This document shows positions 63,933-64,000 of a stretch of DNA of 64,000 bases, piece by piece. Position 1 is the stretch's first letter. The number at the start of each line of letters is the position of its first letter. Source of the DNA: an uncultured Pelagibacteraceae bacterium (GTDB lineage: Bacteria; Pseudomonadota; Alphaproteobacteria; Pelagibacterales; Pelagibacteraceae); NCBI GenBank assembly GCA_902571425.1, contig CACGBZ010000001.1:248001-312000 (forward strand), read 5' to 3'. Both the position numbers and the translations under genes were made by a program. The notes under the pieces are model-generated. The model ran no database searches and was not told the DNA's origin. It saw nothing but the letters and a program-made list of their open reading frames with translations.

Positions 63933-64000
63933 AAAATATAAATGGACCATTAAAAGTTGGAATAGGTGGACCCGTTGGTGCAGGGAAGACAAGTTTAACA
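63929..64000 (+). CDS. ureG: Urease accessory GTPase UreG, cut by window edge
   Basis: Only the first 24 codons are in the window: MKNINGPLKVGIGGPVGAGK followed by TSLT. The P-loop GGPVGAGKTSL is the UreG signature and the position after ureF confirms it. UreG hydrolyses GTP to insert nickel into UreC. It overlaps the ureF stop by 4 nt. Confidence 0.93.
   Translation, partial: MKNINGPLKVGIGGPVGAGKTSLT

Noticed and set aside
1-64000. CRISPR arrays, insertion sequences, prophage, integrase or attachment sites
   Set aside because: No spaced direct repeats, transposase or integrase motifs, or terminal duplications were seen. tRNA genes have no truncated copies nearby.

Overview
The window looks like a chromosomal segment of a SAR11 / Candidatus Pelagibacter-type marine alphaproteobacterium. 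The reasons are very AT-rich, Lys/Asn/Ile-heavy coding; almost no intergenic space, with many 1-35 nt overlaps; alphaproteobacterial gene order (carAB // yqeY-dnaG-rpoD; ddl-ftsQ-ftsA...lpxC-bamD-ligA); and a proteorhodopsin gene followed by desaturase, ferredoxin and ferredoxin reductase genes. The assignment is inferred from gene content and composition; no database was searched. I see no phage, insertion sequence, CRISPR array or integrase.

Layout. 1-3.5 kb: a minus-strand run of trxB, a small membrane protein and a partial NAD-dependent epimerase/dehydratase, back to back with an ELM1-like protein and a 2-oxoglutarate/Fe(II) oxygenase. 3.5-12.1 kb: carAB, divergent from yqeY-dnaG-rpoD. 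12.15-12.4 kb: two tRNA genes, one (Val, GAC) with very divergent D and T loops. 12.4-15.0 kb: mlaC, mlaA, an AmpD-like amidase and RNase P RNA. 15.1-33.1 kb: a complete division and cell-wall (dcw) cluster: mraZ, ftsZ, rsmH, ftsL, ftsI, a fused murE-murF, mraY, murD, ftsW, murG, murC, murB, ddl, ftsQ, a strongly shortened ftsA-like gene, lpxC. 33.2-39.7 kb: bamD and ligA, then pepP and uvrD on the other strand. 39.8-49.7 kb: an AsmA-like protein, fumC, a MazG-like protein, nadC/nadA, tRNA-Leu, a 53-residue membrane protein, ygfZ, pyrC, an SMR transporter and prpE. 49.7-53.8 kb: blue-tuned proteorhodopsin, then a membrane di-iron desaturase/hydroxylase, a [2Fe-2S] ferredoxin, a ferredoxin-NADP reductase and a glutathione transferase. 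53.8-59.6 kb: dksA with two previously unlisted micro-ORFs, two glycosyltransferases, a DUF1800/DUF1501 pair and a small Cys-tailed protein. 59.7-64 kb: urease genes ureDABCEF and the start of ureG.

How the genes work together. The dcw cluster encodes the cytoplasmic route to lipid II plus the septal machinery. It differs from the usual alphaproteobacterial layout in three ways: ftsZ sits at the front between mraZ and rsmH, recN is missing between bamD and ligA, and ftsA is reduced to what looks like the 1A/SHS2 part plus a C-terminal amphipathic helix, with no recognisable actin ATPase domains. The mraZ promoter carries three CCCAT boxes at exactly 10-bp spacing across the -10 element, fitting MraZ autorepression. 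The desaturase, ferredoxin and reductase would form a self-contained electron-transfer chain (NADPH to reductase to ferredoxin to di-iron enzyme). The urease genes indicate use of urea as a nitrogen source.

The observations I rate highest are the mini-FtsA with the rearranged dcw cluster, the proteorhodopsin-adjacent oxygenase module with a 13-bp palindrome over its putative -10, the divergent tRNA-Val, and the coupled micro-ORFs downstream of dksA.
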